From: JAQVEM01 sp964556165
Lineage (GTDB): Bacteria; Actinomycetota; Humimicrobiia; Humimicrobiales; Humimicrobiaceae
Reading direction: 5' to 3'
DNA length: 64,000 nt
NCBI GenBank assembly: GCA_964556165.1
Contig: CAZKVH010000004.1
Coordinates: forward strand, 1 to 64,000
The notes under the pieces were generated by a model. It was not told the DNA's origin. It searched no databases and saw only the letters and a list, made by a program, of their open reading frames with translations. A program made the translations under genes and the position numbers. Of this stretch, positions 16,876 through 25,371 are shown piece after piece. The stretch's first letter is position 1. Each line of letters starts with the position of its first letter.

Positions 16876-17985
16876 ATGAACAAAAAAAATGAGGAGCTAT
16901 TAATAGAATGTTTGAAGAGAATAGCTCCGGGCACTGGTTTAAGATTGGGAATAGAATACATACTTCAGGGAAGAACAGGAGGATTGGTTGTTGTAGGGGA
17001 TTCTGAGGAGGTATTAAAACTTGTAAATGGGGGGTTTTATATCGGCTGCAGCTTTACTCCCACAAAATTTTATGAGCTTGCAAAGATGGACGGAGCGATT
17101 ATATTAAGTTCCGATGGCAAGAGAATTCTATATGCCAATACGCATCTTTTTCCTGACCCGAACATAAGGACATCTGAAACTGGAACAAGGCACAGGACTG
17201 CAGAAAGAGTGGCAAAGCAGACAAATACTCTGGTTATTTCTATCTCAATGAAGAGAGATGTTGTAACTATATATAAAGGCGATATAAGATACATGCTTGA
17301 AGAATCAAGGTCTATTCTGTCGAGAGCAAGCCAGGCTCTGCAGACTCTTGAGAAGTACAAGGAAGGGCTTGATGAGCTTACTTTTAATCTAACCGTAAAA
17401 GAACTTGAGGATATTGTCACACTTTTTGATGTGACTACAATACTTCAGAGGTCAAGTATAGTCCAGAGGACGGAAAAGGAAGTTAAAAAGTATATATATG
17501 AGCTTGGAGTAGAAGGCAGGCTGTTAAATATGCAGGTAGAGGAATTAATGGCTAATGTAGTAAATGATTCCTTAAACATAATCGGTGATTATGTACACCC
17601 GGATATTACCGAGGGGCCCGTTGAAATCAAGGACAAGATAAACATGCTAAGCGAGAAAGAGCTGCTTGAACTTGGCAATATTGCGAAATTTCTGGGTCAT
17701 GAGGCAGAGGGAAGTCTGAGGGAATTTGATATGCATACGAGAGGCCTGAGAATTATTACAGAAGTAAGAAGGCTTCCCCACTCTGTTGTTGTCAGTCTGA
17801 TAGATAAGTTCGGTAACCTCAGAAATGTGCTAAATGCAAGCGTAGAAGAATTATCAGATGTTCCAGGTATGGGGAAGGGCAAGGCAAAGTCTCTTTATGA
17901 TAAACTAAAGAAGTTCTCGGAATACTATTTATACAATGAACTTTATACAAGGAACAGGGGAGTAATTCCAAAGATTGGAATATAA
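16876..17985 (+). CDS. disA: DNA integrity scanning diadenylate cyclase DisA
   Basis: Makes c-di-AMP while scanning DNA. The N-terminal DAC domain has the catalytic MDGAIILS and the ATP-binding GTRHRTAERVAKQT. A helical spine follows, and the C-terminal helix-hairpin-helix domain (LSDVPGMGKGKAKSLYDKL) binds branched DNA. The 369 residues are close to the family length. ATG at 16876 follows AAGGATGG. It lies directly behind clpC; in Bacillus radA sits between them, but not here. No c-di-AMP phosphodiesterase gene is visible in the window. Confidence 0.97.
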   Translation: MNKKNEELLIECLKRIAPGTGLRLGIEYILQGRTGGLVVVGDSEEVLKLVNGGFYIGCSFTPTKFYELAKMDGAIILSSDGKRILYANTHLFPDPNIRTSETGTRHRTAERVAKQTNTLVISISMKRDVVTIYKGDIRYMLEESRSILSRASQALQTLEKYKEGLDELTFNLTVKELEDIVTLFDVTTILQRSSIVQRTEKEVKKYIYELGVEGRLLNMQVEELMANVVNDSLNIIGDYVHPDITEGPVEIKDKINMLSEKELLELGNIAKFLGHEAEGSLREFDMHTRGLRIITEVRRLPHSVVVSLIDKFGNLRNVLNASVEELSDVPGMGKGKAKSLYDKLKKFSEYYLYNELYTRNRGVIPKIGI

Positions 17986-18072
17986 AATAATTAAAATGTT
18001 TTATAGCTTGTATCGTTTGATAAGCTTAAATTTCACTCTCAATTAAATTCTTTAAAAAAATGATGATTGTTT

Positions 18073-18783
18073 ATGAATGTAGCAGTAATTACAGCAGCCG
18101 GGAAGGGCACAAGATTAAAAGGCAATATAAGCAAGCAGTTCATGCATATTTATGGTAAGCCGATACTGGCGCATACCATAAATGCTTTTCAAAATTCTTC
18201 AAAAATAATGGAAATATATGTTTCAGTCCCCGGAGAATATCTTGAGTTTTGCCAGAAAAAGATAATTGAAAAATATTCATTCAGTAAAGTTAAAAAGCTT
18301 GTTGCAGGCGGTTCAACCAGGCAGGAATCTGTATATAATGCTTTAAAAGAAGTGCCCGCTTCTACCAGAATTGTTACAATTCATGATGGTGTCAGGCCTC
18401 TTATCACTTCTGATGAAATAAATCTTTTAATAAACGTTTTGATAAGGGAGAATAGAAAAGACAAAAAGGTCAGAGGAGTCATAATGGCAGCGCCGGTAAT
18501 GGAAACTGTAAAGACTGCTGATAAGGATATTATAAGCGGGACTATACCGCGGGATACTGTCTGGAATGCTCAAACGCCCCAGACTTTTTTTTATAATGAT
18601 GTGATGGAAGCACATAAAAAAGCAATAAAAGATTTTTATACGGGCACGGATGATTCTTCGCTGGTCGAGAGGCTGGGTTTTAAGGTTTTCGTGGTCAGGG
18701 GCAGGCACGAGAATATAAAGATTACTACTCCTATTGATTTGTTTCTTGCAGAGCTGGTAATGACCAGAAAATCAAATAGATGA
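18073..18783 (+). CDS. ispD: 2-C-methyl-D-erythritol 4-phosphate cytidylyltransferase
   Basis: Third step of the MEP isoprenoid pathway: transfers CMP from CTP to methylerythritol phosphate. The N-terminal CTP-binding loop reads ITAAGKGTRLKG, with the IHDGVRPLI motif in the middle and TDDSSLVERLG late. About 236 residues, normal. ATG at 18073 is preferred; a TTG at 18067 is in frame. The ribosome site is weak. It is followed by ispF after 40 bases, the usual pairing, and by no other MEP genes. Confidence 0.95.
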   Translation: MNVAVITAAGKGTRLKGNISKQFMHIYGKPILAHTINAFQNSSKIMEIYVSVPGEYLEFCQKKIIEKYSFSKVKKLVAGGSTRQESVYNALKEVPASTRIVTIHDGVRPLITSDEINLLINVLIRENRKDKKVRGVIMAAPVMETVKTADKDIISGTIPRDTVWNAQTPQTFFYNDVMEAHKKAIKDFYTGTDDSSLVERLGFKVFVVRGRHENIKITTPIDLFLAELVMTRKSNR

Positions 18784-18823
18784 TTGTAAATTAAGAATTT
18801 TAAAAAAAGAAGGGCAATTACTT

Positions 18824-19291
18824 ATGAAAGTTGGACTGGGTTTTGATGTTCATAAATTTAAGAAGGGCAGAAAATTAATACTTGGCGGTGTTGATATAGT
18901 TTATGATAAAGGTCTTGAAGGTCATTCCGATGCCGATGTTCTGGTGCATTCTTTGATGGATGCAATTCTTGGAGCATGTAACCTTGGAGATATAGGGGTT
19001 AATTTTCCTGATGATAATATGGAATATAAAGATATATCGAGTCTTGTTTTGCTGAAAAAGGTAAAGGATAAAATAGATAGCAGAGGTTTTAAGATTGCAA
19101 ATATTGACGCAGTCCTGGTTATGCAGGAGCCTAAAATTTCAAAATATATCCCAGAAATGAAAAAAAATATAGCCGGTATCCTGGAGATAGATGAGGGTGA
19201 TGTAAGTATAAAAGCAACCACGACTGAAGGGCTCGGATTCTGCGGCAGAAAAGAAGGAGTCTCTGCAATCAGTGTGGTCCTGGTGGATTAA
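18824..19291 (+). CDS. ispF: 2-C-methyl-D-erythritol 2,4-cyclodiphosphate synthase
   Basis: Fifth step of the MEP pathway, forming the cyclodiphosphate. A zinc enzyme with ligands in GFDVHKF and the later histidine of VLVHSLMDAILGA; GHSDADV and the late ATTTEGLGFCGRKEG substrate loop are intact. The 155 residues are the family length. ATG at 18824 follows AGAAGGGC. Together with ispD it shows that this organism makes isoprenoids by the MEP route. Confidence 0.96.
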   Translation: MKVGLGFDVHKFKKGRKLILGGVDIVYDKGLEGHSDADVLVHSLMDAILGACNLGDIGVNFPDDNMEYKDISSLVLLKKVKDKIDSRGFKIANIDAVLVMQEPKISKYIPEMKKNIAGILEIDEGDVSIKATTTEGLGFCGRKEGVSAISVVLVD

Positions 19292-19432
19292 CATTGCTAT
19301 AGAACTTAATTATAGATAAAAGATATAGTATATAATTTTTTTTGCATGTTTTTTAAAAATTCTTTGTGGAAGGGAATGCTCATTAAAAACTTCCGTGAAT
19401 GACGGATTATTAAATAAAATAATGGAGTGATA

Positions 19433-20923
19433 ATGATACCGCGTTTTAGATTTGCCCCTTCTCCTACAGGGGGGCTGCATATTGGAACGGCAAGAACTGC
19501 CTTATTCAACTGGATGGCAGCAGCAAGCATGGGAGGAAAGGTAATTTTAAGAATTGAGGATACTGATGTAAAGAGATCCAGTAAAGCTTATGAAGAATCA
19601 ATTCTTAAAGATTTAAAATGGCTTGGGCTGGAATGGGATGAGTTCTACAGGCAGAGCGAAAGAATTAAAATATATCAGGATTTTGCGAATAAGATGCTTG
19701 AGGAGAACAGGGCTTACAGATGTTTCTGCACCCCTGAGAGGCTGGAGGAACTCAAGAAAAGCCAGTATGCAGCCGGTAAGATGTCAAAATATGATAATAA
19801 ATGCAGAGGACTGAGTGATGAAGAAATTGCAGGAAATTTAAAAGAAGGCAAGAAATTTGCCATAAGATTCAAAGTGGAAAGTGACAGGAAAATTGTCTTT
19901 AATGATTTAATAAGAGGAGAGATGAAGTTTGAATCTAATTTTATTGGAGACTTTGTAATAATAAAATCTGACGGAACCCCATCATATAACTTTGCTGTCG
20001 TAGTAGATGACGGGGATATGGGGATTACTCATATTTTGAGGGGAGAGGATCACCTGACAAATACAGCAAGGCAGATTTTGCTATTTGAAAGCCTCGGTTT
20101 TGAAGTACCTTCTTTTGCGCATATTTCGATGATATTAGGTAATGATGGTTCGAAGTTAAGTAAGAGGCATGGAGCTACTACAATTTCTGAGTACAGGAAT
20201 GAAGGGTATCTTGCTGAAGCTATTATAAATTATCTTTCAATACTTTCATGGTCACCAGGTGACAATGAGGAGATATTTGCTATAAGGGATATTAAAGACA
20301 AATTTAAGATAACCGACATATCGAGGAGCCCGGCTATATTTGACATAAATAAGCTGAAATGGATAAATGGCATTTACATCAGAAAGAAGTCGGTTGAAGA
20401 GCTTGTGGAGCTTGTTACGCCTTATTTGCTAAAGGAAAAAATACTTGATAAAAAAGATACAGAAGAAAAAAAGATAATGGAGAGGATATATAAGTGTGCA
20501 AAAGCTTTTCAGGATAATTTAAAAACTCTAAGTGATTTTCCTGTTTGCGTAAAGGACTTATTAAGTGATAGGATTGCTGATTACAGCCAGGATTCACTGG
20601 AAATTTTAAAACAGGATACTTCCGGACCTGTTGTGAAGAGTTTCCTTGAAGAACTTGAAAGCATTTGCAGGTCTTCTGGCAACAATGAGGATATTGATTT
20701 AAATGAGGATAATGGGAGAGAGATAATTAATAGTGTCGGCAAGAAGCTCAGAGAGGAAGGCATAAAAGGGAAATATTTATATATGCCTATAAGGGTATCT
20801 ATAACAGGAAGCACCAGGGGGCCCGAGCTACCTGAGGTTATTTCGATACTTGGTTTAAAAAATTGTATACAAAGAGTTAAACAAACTTTAGAATATATAA
20901 AAAATAATATTAAAATGATATAG
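19433..20923 (+). CDS. gltX: Glutamate-tRNA ligase
   Basis: Class I synthetase charging tRNA-Glu. The HIGH motif is in PSPTGGLHIGTARTALF and the KMSKS motif reads GSKLSKRHG. A zinc-type insertion with CFCTPERLEEL and a later cysteine follows the HIGH region, and a C-terminal helical anticodon domain ends the protein. About 496 residues. I chose ATG at 19433 because TGGAGTGA at 19423-19430 is then correctly spaced; GTG at 19427 would overlap that site. cysE follows after 28 bases. Whether it also charges tRNA-Gln cannot be seen here. Confidence 0.96.
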   Translation: MIPRFRFAPSPTGGLHIGTARTALFNWMAAASMGGKVILRIEDTDVKRSSKAYEESILKDLKWLGLEWDEFYRQSERIKIYQDFANKMLEENRAYRCFCTPERLEELKKSQYAAGKMSKYDNKCRGLSDEEIAGNLKEGKKFAIRFKVESDRKIVFNDLIRGEMKFESNFIGDFVIIKSDGTPSYNFAVVVDDGDMGITHILRGEDHLTNTARQILLFESLGFEVPSFAHISMILGNDGSKLSKRHGATTISEYRNEGYLAEAIINYLSILSWSPGDNEEIFAIRDIKDKFKITDISRSPAIFDINKLKWINGIYIRKKSVEELVELVTPYLLKEKILDKKDTEEKKIMERIYKCAKAFQDNLKTLSDFPVCVKDLLSDRIADYSQDSLEILKQDTSGPVVKSFLEELESICRSSGNNEDIDLNEDNGREIINSVGKKLREEGIKGKYLYMPIRVSITGSTRGPELPEVISILGLKNCIQRVKQTLEYIKNNIKMI

Positions 20924-20951
20924 AAAAATTATTTCATAGAAGAGTGAATTT

Positions 20952-21611
20952 ATGGGATTAATAGCTGAAATTAAAGGTCTCGTGAAAGCTGCGAAGGACA
21001 GGGACCCGGCTGCAGTAAATGCTGCAGAGATTTTATTTACTTATTCGGGAGTTCATGCTGTGATAAATCACAGGATGGCTCACTGGCTTTACAGACACAG
21101 GATGCCCTTTCTTCCAAGATGGATATCACAACTAAGCAGGTTTTTTACCGGAATAGAAATTCATCCGGGAGCAAGGATAGGAGAAGGATTTTTCATAGAC
21201 CATGGTATGGGAGTAGTAATAGGAGAAACTTCAGAGATTGGCAATAACGTAACTATATACCAGGGTGTAACCCTGGGCGGTACCGGGAAGGAAAAGGGCA
21301 AGCGGCATCCTACAATAGGGGATAATGTGGTAATATCTGCAGGAGCAAAGGTGCTTGGTTCGATTGAAATAGGTAATAATGTTATTATTGGCTCGGGAGC
21401 AGTAGTGATAAAGTCTGTACCGGATAATTGTACGGTAGTGGGGGTTCCCGGTAAAATTGTCAGAGTTGGAGGGGAGAAAGTTCTTTCCGATGAATTTCAC
21501 AGGATGAACCTTCCTGACCCGGTTAGTGAAATTTTGAGCGATTACTCTGCAAGAATAAATTTTCTGGAAAAAGAGTTAGAAAAAATAAAGAAAGAAAAGA
21601 AACATAAATAA
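20952..21611 (+). CDS. cysE: Serine O-acetyltransferase
   Basis: Acetylates serine with acetyl-CoA, the first step to cysteine. A short helical N-terminal domain (AVNAAEILFTYSGVHAVINH) is followed by the left-handed beta-helix hexapeptide repeats, with IDHGMGVVIGET and TLGGTGKEKGKRHP carrying the catalytic residues, and a charged C-terminal helix. The 219 residues match the short Gram-positive form. It sits directly before cysS, linking cysteine supply with its tRNA charging. There is no room for a T-box before cysS (58 bases) or before cysE (28 bases). Confidence 0.95.
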   Translation: MGLIAEIKGLVKAAKDRDPAAVNAAEILFTYSGVHAVINHRMAHWLYRHRMPFLPRWISQLSRFFTGIEIHPGARIGEGFFIDHGMGVVIGETSEIGNNVTIYQGVTLGGTGKEKGKRHPTIGDNVVISAGAKVLGSIEIGNNVIIGSGAVVIKSVPDNCTVVGVPGKIVRVGGEKVLSDEFHRMNLPDPVSEILSDYSARINFLEKELEKIKKEKKHK

Positions 21612-21669
21612 CATAAACTTCATGTAGCAAATGGATTAAATCAAATCCTGTAACAGTTAGGAGGTATGG

Positions 21670-23157
21670 GTGAGTTTAAAGATATATAATACGCTTCACA
21701 GAAAAAAAGAACTATTTAAACCAATAAACGAGGGTTGCGTTAAGATGTACGTATGTGGTCCTACTGTTTATAACTATATATCTATAGGGAACACCAGGCC
21801 TGTCGTGGTTTTTAACATGGTAAAGAATTACCTGCAGTATCTGGGATACAGGGTAGATTATGTTCAGAATATTACCGATATTGAAGACAAGATAATAAAG
21901 AGAGCCCAGGAAGAAAAAGTTGATTATAAAGTTATAACGTCAAGATATATAAACGCTTTTCTGGAGGATTTGAGGAATCTGGAGATAGGCGGTTTCAGCA
22001 AAATGCCCCTGGCTACAGAGATGATAACCGAGATAATAGATATCATAGAGAAGATTATTGAAAACGGCTATGGCTATGTAGTTGATGGCAATGTTTATTT
22101 TGAGGTGAGTAAATTTCACGGGTATGGTAAATTGTCGGGCCAGAAAATAAATGAGATGAAAGACAGTGAAGAAGATGGTTTCGCTAAAAAAAATAAAATT
22201 GATTTTGCTCTGTGGAAAAAAGCCAGGGATGGCGAGCCATCCTGGGGAAGCCCATGGGGTGATGGCAGGCCCGGCTGGCATATTGAATGCTCTGCAATGG
22301 TGACCGCTCTTTTAGGCACGAATATCGATATACATGGCGGGGGCATAGATCTAGTATTTCCTCACCATGAAAATGAAATAGCGCAGTCCGAGGCTGCTTT
22401 TCCTGATAAAGGTGACTTTGTAAAATTCTGGATGCATAATGGCATGATTGAGGTAAGGGAAGAGAAAATATCCAAGTCCCTCGGCCTTAAGGAAAACTGG
22501 ATATTAAAGAACCTTCTTAAAGTTTATCCAGCAAATGTTATAAAAATGTATATACTCTCTACTCATTACAGAAGTCCCCTGGAGTTTAACATGGAGAAAC
22601 TGGAAGAGGCAGCAAAAGCTCTTGAGAGGATTGCAAATACACTAAAAAATATAGAATTTCTGGCAGGGCAGGACGAAAACAGCATATCAGTTGCAGGAAG
22701 CGAAGAAGGTGGAGAAGAAATTTCCTCAAGAATTAAAGACTTTACAGTAAAGTTTGAAAATGATTTTAAAAATTCAATGGATGATGATTTTAATTCAGCT
22801 AAAGCAATAGGCGACATTTTCGAATTTGTAAAGAGCATAAACAGTATAATACAAAAGTCTGATTTTAAGATTAATGAGCCTATAAGGAATGGTCTTAAGG
22901 ATGCTCACTCAAAGATAACAGGACTTGGAACGGTACTGGGATTTAACTTTAAAAAAGAGGTTTTAAAAGTATCAGAAAATGTTGAATCAAGGATAGAATT
23001 AACAAAAGAAGAAATAGAAAAGCTTGTGGCAGAAAGAGAAACTGCAAGAAAGAAGAAAGATTTTAAGAAATCCGATGAAATTAGAAATTACCTGCAGAAA
23101 AGGGGCATTATCCTGGAAGACAGGAAAGAAGGTACTATCTGGGAACTTAAAGAATAA
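21670..23157 (+). CDS. cysS: Cysteine-tRNA ligase with variant signature motifs
   Basis: Class I synthetase for tRNA-Cys. The zinc site is intact (CGPTVYN, HIECSAM and FPHHENEIAQSEA). The first signature, normally HIGN in this family, reads SIGN (serine at residue 38), and KMSKS reads KISKS. The rest is typical, including WHIECS, YWMHNG-like WMHNGMIE and a C-terminal helical domain with ARKKKDFKKSDEIRNYL. The 495 residues are slightly long. GTG at 21670 follows AGGAGG. No second cysS is visible in the window. The serine may be a natural variant or a sequence error. Confidence 0.94.
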   Translation: MSLKIYNTLHRKKELFKPINEGCVKMYVCGPTVYNYISIGNTRPVVVFNMVKNYLQYLGYRVDYVQNITDIEDKIIKRAQEEKVDYKVITSRYINAFLEDLRNLEIGGFSKMPLATEMITEIIDIIEKIIENGYGYVVDGNVYFEVSKFHGYGKLSGQKINEMKDSEEDGFAKKNKIDFALWKKARDGEPSWGSPWGDGRPGWHIECSAMVTALLGTNIDIHGGGIDLVFPHHENEIAQSEAAFPDKGDFVKFWMHNGMIEVREEKISKSLGLKENWILKNLLKVYPANVIKMYILSTHYRSPLEFNMEKLEEAAKALERIANTLKNIEFLAGQDENSISVAGSEEGGEEISSRIKDFTVKFENDFKNSMDDDFNSAKAIGDIFEFVKSINSIIQKSDFKINEPIRNGLKDAHSKITGLGTVLGFNFKKEVLKVSENVESRIELTKEEIEKLVAERETARKKKDFKKSDEIRNYLQKRGIILEDRKEGTIWELKE

Positions 23158-23207
23158 ATTAAGTGTCTTATATTTCATTAACTCCATATATAAGGATATT
23201 GTGAACT

Positions 23208-24002
23208 ATGGATAAGAATGTAAATTATGAATATATATATGGAATAAACCCGGTATATTCGCTTGTTGTCACAAATGCAGGGAAAAGAAAAATATATGAT
23301 ATCATTATTGATAGAGGAAGAAGAAGAGATTTAAGAATACAGCGAATTATCGAAGAAGCAAAAAAGAAAAAAATTGAAATATCAGAACTTGAATCCAGAA
23401 GTTTTGGTGATATTTGTTCAGGAGATATCAGTTCCCAGGGTATTGGTGCACGTGTTTCTCCTTACAATTATTTGAATCTGGGAGATTACTTAAACACCTT
23501 GTCTGGGGGAGAGAATAATAATATGAGCCGGCTGGTAATTCTTGATGGTGTTACCGATGCAGGTAATTTCGGCTCAATTATAAGAAACTGTAATGCATTT
23601 GGATTTGATGGAATTATTATACCAGAAAGAAGAAGCGTGTCTGTAAATGAAAGAGTCAGCAAGATTTCTGCCGGTGCATTAGAAGAAGTAAAATTATTCA
23701 GAGTCGTTAATATTACGAGTACCATAAAAGAATTAAAAAAGAGAGGGTTCTGGATTTATGGTACTACACTTGATGTAGATTCCAGTGTTAGTTATATAAG
23801 CGATGTTAATTTTATCTTTCCGATGGTAATTGTTATGGGAAGTGAAGATAAAGGGATAAGCAGGCTGGTAAAGGAAAATTGTGATTTTTTGATTTCTATA
23901 AGGTTAAGCGGCAGGATGCAGTCTTTAAATGTTTCAGTTGCAAGCGGAATTATTTTATATAAGGTACAGGAGCAAATTGAAAAACAATCCGGAAAAGTAT
24001 AG
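23208..24002 (+). CDS. rlmB: 23S rRNA 2'-O-ribose methyltransferase, SpoU/TrmH family (RlmB-like)
   Basis: SPOUT methyltransferase using S-adenosylmethionine. An N-terminal substrate-binding domain (YGINPVYSLV) precedes the knotted catalytic domain with motif 1 (GNFGSIIRN), motif 2 (IVMGSEDKGISRLV) and motif 3 (SLNVSVASGIILY). The 264 residues fit RlmB or YacO-type enzymes. The cysS-rlmB-yacP order is conserved in Bacillus and supports this call. The downstream gene overlaps its 3' end by 26 bases. Confidence 0.92.
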   Translation: MDKNVNYEYIYGINPVYSLVVTNAGKRKIYDIIIDRGRRRDLRIQRIIEEAKKKKIEISELESRSFGDICSGDISSQGIGARVSPYNYLNLGDYLNTLSGGENNNMSRLVILDGVTDAGNFGSIIRNCNAFGFDGIIIPERRSVSVNERVSKISAGALEEVKLFRVVNITSTIKELKKRGFWIYGTTLDVDSSVSYISDVNFIFPMVIVMGSEDKGISRLVKENCDFLISIRLSGRMQSLNVSVASGIILYKVQEQIEKQSGKV

Positions 24003-24519
24003 CCAGAGTGAAAATTTGATTATAATAGACGGTCATAATTTTATTTTTAGCTCTGTAAGAACCCGGGATTTAAGCGGGGGGAGAATGGATTATCTGAAAG
24101 TTAAGTTATTAAGAGATGTGATTTTGTTTAAAAGTCTTAAAAACTGGGATGCGATAGTAGTATTCGATGCAAGAAACAGCGATAATCTTAAAAGAGGGGA
24201 CAGTGTTATTGACGGAGTAAGAGTTATACATTCAATGAAAAGCGAGACAGCCGATGATGTTATAGAAGAGCTGGTCGAGATGAGTATGGGATATAAAAGT
24301 ATTTTTGTGGTTACATCCGATTACCTTCAGCAAAAGGTGATTTTTAAAAAAAATGTCTACCGCAAATCAAGTCGCGAGTTTGGCATAGAGTTGAGAGATT
24401 TAAGAAAAAAAATGAGAGATAGCATTAATAATCCCAGGGTGAGTTATGATAGTAAATTCCTTTCTCTGGGGAAGAGATTAAGCGCAAGCCAGAAAAAAAA
24501 GCTTTCTGAACTCCATTAG
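23977..24519 (+). CDS. NYN domain protein, YacP/Rae1-like ribonuclease
   Basis: About 180 residues with a PIN-like NYN fold: IIIDGHNFI at the N-terminus, AIVVFDAR, the acidic SETADDVIEELVE and VVTSDYLQQK carry the expected aspartates. Bacillus YacP (Rae1) is a ribosome-associated endonuclease encoded at the same place after rlmB. The start is probably TTG at 23977, four bases after AGGAG, inside the end of rlmB; TTG at 24016 is an alternative. The C-terminal region is basic. Function is inferred from family and position. Confidence 0.82.
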   Translation: MKNNPEKYSQSENLIIIDGHNFIFSSVRTRDLSGGRMDYLKVKLLRDVILFKSLKNWDAIVVFDARNSDNLKRGDSVIDGVRVIHSMKSETADDVIEELVEMSMGYKSIFVVTSDYLQQKVIFKKNVYRKSSREFGIELRDLRKKMRDSINNPRVSYDSKFLSLGKRLSASQKKKLSELH

Positions 24520-24531
24520 AAATAAGGCAGA

Positions 24532-25371
24532 ATGTCTGTAAGAGTCATATTACTTTCGATTTTTTTAATAATTATAATAGTTTTTCTTAATGGTTGCGGC
24601 CTTTATTATGATTATGCCGATGATTTTGATAATGACAGGAGCGCAGCCGATGATGTTATTGGAACAGGGGCCGAGAATGCTGATTTTGTAAAAGAAGTTA
24701 TTGACGGAGATACTATAATTCTTTCGGATGGAAGAACTATAAGACTTATAGGGATTAATGCACCTGAATGCGAAATGTATTTTTTTGAAGAAGCCAGGGA
24801 TGTACTTGAGGCAATAGTTACCGGTAAGGAAGTTTACCTTGAAAAAGATATATCCGAGACCGATAAGTATGGGAGACTTTTAAGATATGTATATACAGAC
24901 GGGCTTTTTGTTAATCTTGAAATGGTTAAAAGAGGGTTTGCCAACTGTTATACCTATCCTCCTGATGTAAAGTATGCCGGTAGATTTATTGAAGCAGAAA
25001 GGTATGCAAGAGAAAAGTCACTGGGATTGTGGGAAGAATCAGAAATAAAAGATATAGAAGTTAAAATACATTATAATGCTGCGGGAAATGATAATACTAA
25101 TTTAAATGACGAATATATAATAATAAAGAATACTGGTGATGACTATCTTGATATTTACGGCTGGACCGTCAAGGACAGCGGTACCAGTATATATAAGTTT
25201 GACAGATATATTTTTGATAAAAATACTGCGGTATTCCTTTTTACCGGTAGCGGAGAAGACTCAGGTGGCAATTTTTACTGGGGAAGCCCTAAGCCCATAT
25301 GGAATAATGAACATGATATTCTCTATCTAAGGGATAGAGAAGGTTTACTTATAGGAATTTTCGATTATTAA
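24532..25371 (+). CDS. Lipoprotein thermonuclease with C-terminal lamin-tail domain
   Basis: The N-terminal hydrophobic segment ends in a lipobox (FLNGC, cysteine near residue 24), so the protein is probably anchored outside the membrane. Residues about 48-165 form a staphylococcal nuclease domain: DGDTIILSDGRTIRLIGINAPE with acidic metal ligands, then EKDISETDKYGRLLRYVY with the catalytic arginine region. Residues about 178-279 look like a lamin-tail beta sandwich (YIIIKNTGDDYLDIYGW, then NNEHDILYLRD). Such fusions are known among secreted nucleases and suggest degradation of external DNA. Its stop overlaps the convergent accC stop by four bases. Confidence 0.88.
   Translation: MSVRVILLSIFLIIIIVFLNGCGLYYDYADDFDNDRSAADDVIGTGAENADFVKEVIDGDTIILSDGRTIRLIGINAPECEMYFFEEARDVLEAIVTGKEVYLEKDISETDKYGRLLRYVYTDGLFVNLEMVKRGFANCYTYPPDVKYAGRFIEAERYAREKSLGLWEESEIKDIEVKIHYNAAGNDNTNLNDEYIIIKNTGDDYLDIYGWTVKDSGTSIYKFDRYIFDKNTAVFLFTGSGEDSGGNFYWGSPKPIWNNEHDILYLRDREGLLIGIFDY

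Noticed and set aside
19292..19432. Possible T-box or other aminoacyl-tRNA riboswitch before gltX
   Set aside because: The 141 bases contain no T-box sequence and no strong terminator hairpin.
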